Positions 36,210 through 39,307 of a stretch of 39,307 nucleotides of DNA are shown piece by piece. A program made the position numbers and the translations under genes. The stretch comes from Patescibacteria group bacterium (GTDB lineage: Bacteria; Patescibacteriota; Minisyncoccia; UBA6257; Brennerbacteraceae). Each line of letters begins with the position of its first letter. Within the stretch, counting starts at the first letter, position 1. The DNA lies in assembly GCA_040753135.1 (NCBI GenBank), contig JBFMGR010000008.1:1-39307 (forward strand), given 5' to 3'. The notes beneath the pieces are model-generated. The model saw only the letters and a program-made list of their open reading frames with translations, was not told the DNA's origin and made no database searches.

Positions 36210-36238
36210 AGTATATAAAAAATAATCCAAAAGAGCAA
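36210..36238 (-). promoter_or_regulatory. Promoter of tRNA-Met
   Basis: TTGCTC (36233-36238), a 17-bp spacer and TATACT (36210-36215) on the minus strand, with the -10 ending 9 bp before the mature tRNA 5' end. Confidence 0.55.
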
Positions 36239-36310
36239 GCCCCGTAAAAACGGGGCCGAATTTTTATTCGGCAGGCCCCGGCAACGAAAAAAGAACGTCC
36301 AAGGGCCTGC
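36239..36310 (-). other. Three consecutive stem-loops behind the lamin-tail gene
   Basis: GCCCCGT/ACGGGGC (36239-36256), GCCGAAT/ATTCGGC (36255-36272) and GCAGGCCC/GGGCCTGC (36271-36278 with 36303-36310) share end bases, so neighbouring stems compete. It lies between the end of the lamin-tail gene (36354) and the tRNA-Met promoter. Possibly a 3' UTR terminator structure; no RNA family recognised. Confidence 0.4.
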
Positions 36311-36353
36311 TTACAAGGAGGAATAAACAAGTATAATACAAAATAAAAACACC

Positions 36354-37787
36354 TTAAAGATTGTCAATCTCAACCGCAATAACTCCATCTTTTTCAAGCG
36401 CCACCCCTTTAGTCAACTTGCCGGTGGTAGTAAAAATTTTAAAGCCCAGGTTGGTTAATTCATCTATTTTTTCTTGATACCCGGAATTAACCCAGTAAAA
36501 ATATGTTTGAGCCGAAATAATTCCGTTTTCCCCTTCTCTTGACCAAGACTTAATTGGACTGGAGCTGATGCCGTTAGCGGTTTTATTAAAAAGCTTGTAT
36601 GGTTTCAGGTCCAGCTCTGCCGAGTTGGGATTATACATCTTAACAAAATCAGCATCGGCATTGCCCTCTAAACCAAACTGGACTTCAATTATCTGAACCG
36701 ACATTAACTCTGTTGGCGCCGGAGAAGGAGTTGGGGCGATAGACAAAATGGGCGTTGGACTCGGCAATGGCGAGGGCGACAAGATTGGCATTGGGCTTGG
36801 AGACAGAATTAAAGACGGGCTAGGCAAAATGCTCGGGGAAGGAACTAAAATCGGACTTGGATTCATTGCCGCAGGAGAAGAAGAGGGATGAACAGAGTAG
36901 ATATTGGGCTGAATAAAGCCGTTGTTTTGAAAAGAATTTTGCGGAGTTGGAAAAGAAACAGAAAAATCGTTTTGATTATTATTGGTGTCTGTTTCAGAGA
37001 TTCGACTAACGCTTAAATCCTTCCCTGGTGCCAAACAGCTGATTGACTCATAATCAAACGCTTGGCCGCAACCCAGTAAATCCACCAGCCGCGCTTCTGA
37101 ATCAAACAAGTAAATCGCATTATTTTCTGCCAAAGAATAGCCAGCGCTAGACCAAACTAAATCAGCGCTCAACCCGGCCGCAACATCAGGATGAGAGATT
37201 AGAAAATATCCTCGACTCGGAATCGCTCCGGAAAATTTTTGAGAAAAAACCAAAACCGAATCTGCGCCGGATTCGGTTCTTTTTCTTAATTCCCAGCCAG
37301 TTAAATCAACAGAAAAATCATTCGGATTATAAAGCTCAACAAATTCATACTTAGAATTGTCTTTGCGACCAAACAGAACTTCAGAGATTAAAACCTTAAC
37401 AAAAGGCGCTTGAGTTTTTTCTTCTGGATCAGCTGGTTCAAAAGAATATGGCGCCAAGCTCGGCAGGACCAAGATTGAATCTGATGAAGCCGGCTGATTC
37501 TGATTGAAAACAATATCTGAATTAGCTTGGCTATCAACTTGAGGCAGAATTTTGGCTAAAAGGCCTTGAGACCGGACTGGGCTGGAATTAGCTTCATTCA
37601 CAGGATTGGCAACAGCGGTTTCTGAAGGTAAAGTTTTTTCAAGTTTAACCGGCGAATTTAACAACTCTCTAAAATTCGGGCTAAAAACAACCAAGCTAAC
37701 AAAACTTAAAACCATTAAAGCTCCGGCAACAACAAAAGTGATATTGCCAAATCCAAAAAGGTGTTTGCCGATGAATAATTGCTTCAT
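36354..37787 (-). CDS. Anchored surface protein with two lamin-tail-like domains
   Basis: The ATG at 37785-37787 (477 aa) is preferred over an in-frame TTG four codons upstream. One N-terminal membrane helix (NITFVVAGALMVLSFVSLVVF, residues ~15-35) is followed by a low-complexity stretch. The first lamin-tail domain is about residues 125-260 (VLISEVLFGRKDNSKYEFVELYNPNDFSVDLTGWELRK). A long Pro/Ser linker with repeated PSPxxxLSPSP follows (about 295-360), then a second, more divergent lamin-tail-like domain (MSVQIIEVQFGLEGNADADFVKMYNPNSAELDL). Probably faces outside the cell; a wall- or surface-binding role is only suggested by such domains in other bacteria. Confidence 0.82.
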   Translation of the reverse strand: MKQLFIGKHLFGFGNITFVVAGALMVLSFVSLVVFSPNFRELLNSPVKLEKTLPSETAVANPVNEANSSPVRSQGLLAKILPQVDSQANSDIVFNQNQPASSDSILVLPSLAPYSFEPADPEEKTQAPFVKVLISEVLFGRKDNSKYEFVELYNPNDFSVDLTGWELRKRTESGADSVLVFSQKFSGAIPSRGYFLISHPDVAAGLSADLVWSSAGYSLAENNAIYLFDSEARLVDLLGCGQAFDYESISCLAPGKDLSVSRISETDTNNNQNDFSVSFPTPQNSFQNNGFIQPNIYSVHPSSSPAAMNPSPILVPSPSILPSPSLILSPSPMPILSPSPLPSPTPILSIAPTPSPAPTELMSVQIIEVQFGLEGNADADFVKMYNPNSAELDLKPYKLFNKTANGISSSPIKSWSREGENGIISAQTYFYWVNSGYQEKIDELTNLGFKIFTTTGKLTKGVALEKDGVIAVEIDNL

Positions 37788-37895
37788 GCAAATAAACAAA
37801 TGCGCGGATTATCTCTATAAAATCTATAGAAACTCATAATAATTTATTGCCGTTCGTTTATTCGTAAATTCGCAATAAGTTCGTTATTCACCGCT

Positions 37896-39307
37896 TCAGA
37901 TTACAAAATTGATTATTTTGTCTTTGACAAAGATTGTTTTTTTGATTTTTCTTTTGTCAAGCCATTTAGCCGCCTTGTCCGAAGCTAAAGCTTTTTTGAT
38001 TACTTCAGCTTGAGTTGAACTTGCCGGCACGGTCAGGGTGTCGCGGAGCTTGCCGTTAACCTGAACCGCATAAACTATTTTTTCTGCTTTAACCAAATCC
38101 CGGCTGTATTTGGGCCAAGCCTGCAGCTCTATTCTGACTCGAGAAAACTTAGACCAAACTTCAGAGCTTAGGTACGGAGCAAACGGATACAAAAGCAAAA
38201 TAAAAGTTTTTAGATAAGTCTCGGTTGATTTTTTAGAGAGCTCGTTTTTGTTGCTTGTTAAAGAATTCAAAAACTCCATCAAGCCGGCAATTGCGGTGTT
38301 GAACTGCATTGCCTCTATGTCTTCGGTCACCTTTTTGATTGTTTGATGCAACAGCTGTTTAACTGATTTTTCAGTTTTTTTGTTTATTGCTTTGGCTGAT
38401 TTGTTTTGTTGCCGCTTGCTCATCTCTTCAGCTAACAGCCAAACCCGGCTTAAAAACCGATAAACTCCGATGATGCCGTTAGTATCCCAGGGCTTAGGCA
38501 TCTCTAACGGGCCCATAAACATCTCGTACATTCTCAAAGAATCAGCACCGTACTTTTCTATTACTTCATCAGGATTAACTACATTGCCTCTTGATTTAGA
38601 CATTTTTTCATTGTCAGGGCCAAGAATTAAACCCTGATTCAGCAATTTGACAAACGGCTCTTTATTTGGCACTAAACCTAAATCATATAAAAACTTATGC
38701 CAAAACCGGGCATAGATTAAATGCCTGGCTGCATGTTCAATCCCGCCAACATAAAAATCAACTCCGCCGCTTTTTTGATGAGCAACCGGGTTAAACCAAT
38801 ACTTTAAGATTTTCCAGTCCCAAAATTTTTTCGCGTTTTTAGCTTTTAAGTTAAGCTGTTTTTTACCCAAGGCAAAAGCCAAATAATACCAGCATGACCC
38901 AGCCCAACCGGGCATAGTATTAGTTTCTCTGTTCGCCGAACCGCCGCACTTCGGACATTTAGTTTGAACCCAAGAATCAATATTGGCCAAAGGCGACTCA
39001 CCGGTGCCGGTTGGCTCATAATATTTCACTTCAGGCAAAGTCAGAGGCAAGTCTTTTTCAGATAACGCCACCCAGCCTGGGTTCATAATTTCTCCTTTTG
39101 AAAATCCTTTATTCTTTATTCTTAATTCTTTATTCTTAATTCTTGCCGCACAGTGTTCGCAGAATACAAGCGGTATCGGCTCCCCCCAATATCTTTGCCG
39201 GTCAAAAACCCAATCTTCTAATTTATAATAAACCGCTTTTTTTGCGCCAATAAAATTAGCAATCTTGGCCGAAGCTTTTTCCGCGGAAACTCGATCAAAC
39301 GGTCCGG
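37896..39307 (-). CDS. leuS: Leucyl-tRNA synthetase, 3' part
   Basis: The gene enters from beyond the right edge and is open to 39307; an internal ATG at 39084-39086 is not the start. Visible order: end of the editing/insert region (VYYKLEDWVFDRQRYWGEPIPLVFCEHC), zinc-type CPKCG, the catalytic core with GGIEHAARHLIYARFWHKFLYDLG and the class I motif KMSKSRGNVVNPDEVIEKYGAD, then the anticodon-binding helical domain and C-terminal KIVYAVQVNGKLRDTLTVPAS. After CEHC lies a Lys/Asn-rich stretch (ARIKNKELRIKNKG) encoded by tandem AATTAAGAATAAAG-like repeats. The HIGH motif is outside the window. Confidence 0.95.
   Translation of the reverse strand, partial: GPFDRVSAEKASAKIANFIGAKKAVYYKLEDWVFDRQRYWGEPIPLVFCEHCAARIKNKELRIKNKGFSKGEIMNPGWVALSEKDLPLTLPEVKYYEPTGTGESPLANIDSWVQTKCPKCGGSANRETNTMPGWAGSCWYYLAFALGKKQLNLKAKNAKKFWDWKILKYWFNPVAHQKSGGVDFYVGGIEHAARHLIYARFWHKFLYDLGLVPNKEPFVKLLNQGLILGPDNEKMSKSRGNVVNPDEVIEKYGADSLRMYEMFMGPLEMPKPWDTNGIIGVYRFLSRVWLLAEEMSKRQQNKSAKAINKKTEKSVKQLLHQTIKKVTEDIEAMQFNTAIAGLMEFLNSLTSNKNELSKKSTETYLKTFILLLYPFAPYLSSEVWSKFSRVRIELQAWPKYSRDLVKAEKIVYAVQVNGKLRDTLTVPASSTQAEVIKKALASDKAAKWLDKRKIKKTIFVKDKIINFVI

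Noticed and set aside
36037-36330. A 97-codon open frame on the minus strand
   Set aside because: It runs straight through the tRNA-Met gene and GC-rich spacer and has no protein-like features.

Overview
The window looks like a piece of a Candidate Phyla Radiation (Patescibacteria, probably Parcubacteria-type) chromosome. The evidence is a low-to-medium GC, gene-dense layout; a type IV pilus locus of the kind common in these genomes; short or domain-stripped housekeeping proteins (a 729-aa SMC-like protein without a visible hinge, a PheT without its N-terminal tRNA-binding-type domain); lamin-tail and DUF11-like surface proteins; a solo GIY-YIG protein; a 23S-IVS-type four-helix-bundle protein; and an intein in GyrB. 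TGA acts as a stop codon in several genes (pheS, the GIY-YIG gene, the Phe leader peptide), so the UGA-Gly code of Gracilibacteria/Absconditabacteria is not used. Only sequence inspection was possible; taxonomic placement is inference.

Layout. 1-4300 (minus strand): a small-RNA-like unit, then smc, rnc, nusB and rpmF, transcribed as rpmF-nusB-rnc-smc. 4500-16424 (minus strand): a type IV pilus locus transcribed pilM-pilN-pilO-pilP-like-pilB-pilT-(GIY-YIG)-pilC-pilin-pilD-four further prepilin-like genes. 16464-20499: comFC and a polyprenyl-phosphate sugar transferase on the plus strand, converging on a flippase-like membrane protein and a glycoside-hydrolase-like protein. 20628-25965: a surface protein with Ig-like repeats, a small exported protein, tRNA-Ser, tRNA-Ala and tRNA-Arg, two poorly characterised proteins and a thymidylate-kinase-like protein. 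26074-27823: secE-nusG-(IVS-like protein)-rplK. 28198-35948: ppa, then a pheS-pheT-gyrB transcription unit. 36130-39307: an initiator-like tRNA-Met, a lamin-tail-domain protein and the 3' part of leuS.

Two observations stand out. (1) Upstream of pheS lies a complete ribosome-mediated attenuator on the minus strand. It has a TTGACA-N16-TATAAT promoter, a 14-codon leader peptide MSLFFFSFNFSNCY with five Phe residues, a stop codon inside a small hairpin, a 9-bp antiterminator pairing and a GC-rich terminator with a U run. Its layout is like E. coli pheM-pheST, but in a very different lineage, and gyrB sits 5 bp behind pheT in the same unit. (2) In the pilin cluster, two neighbouring prepilin-like genes begin inside two identical 143-bp copies of a MITE-like element with about 20-bp imperfect terminal inverted repeats. 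Each copy is flanked by its own 5-bp direct repeat (TCTGC and TAAAC). The element supplies the start codon and the whole leader peptide MLKKRKIKQLCRKSAPG up to the Gly before the cleavage site. Relics of the older leaders remain upstream. Leaders of the other prepilins are built from 7-8-bp tandem repeats, which would switch reading frame if the copy number changed.

The genome also shows short repeat-like sequence inside genes as well as between them (leader peptides, LeuS, PheT), several twin-hairpin intergenic repeats, a 44-bp perfect palindrome, and a small plus-strand ORF with a Shine-Dalgarno-like stretch and a terminator but no canonical start codon.
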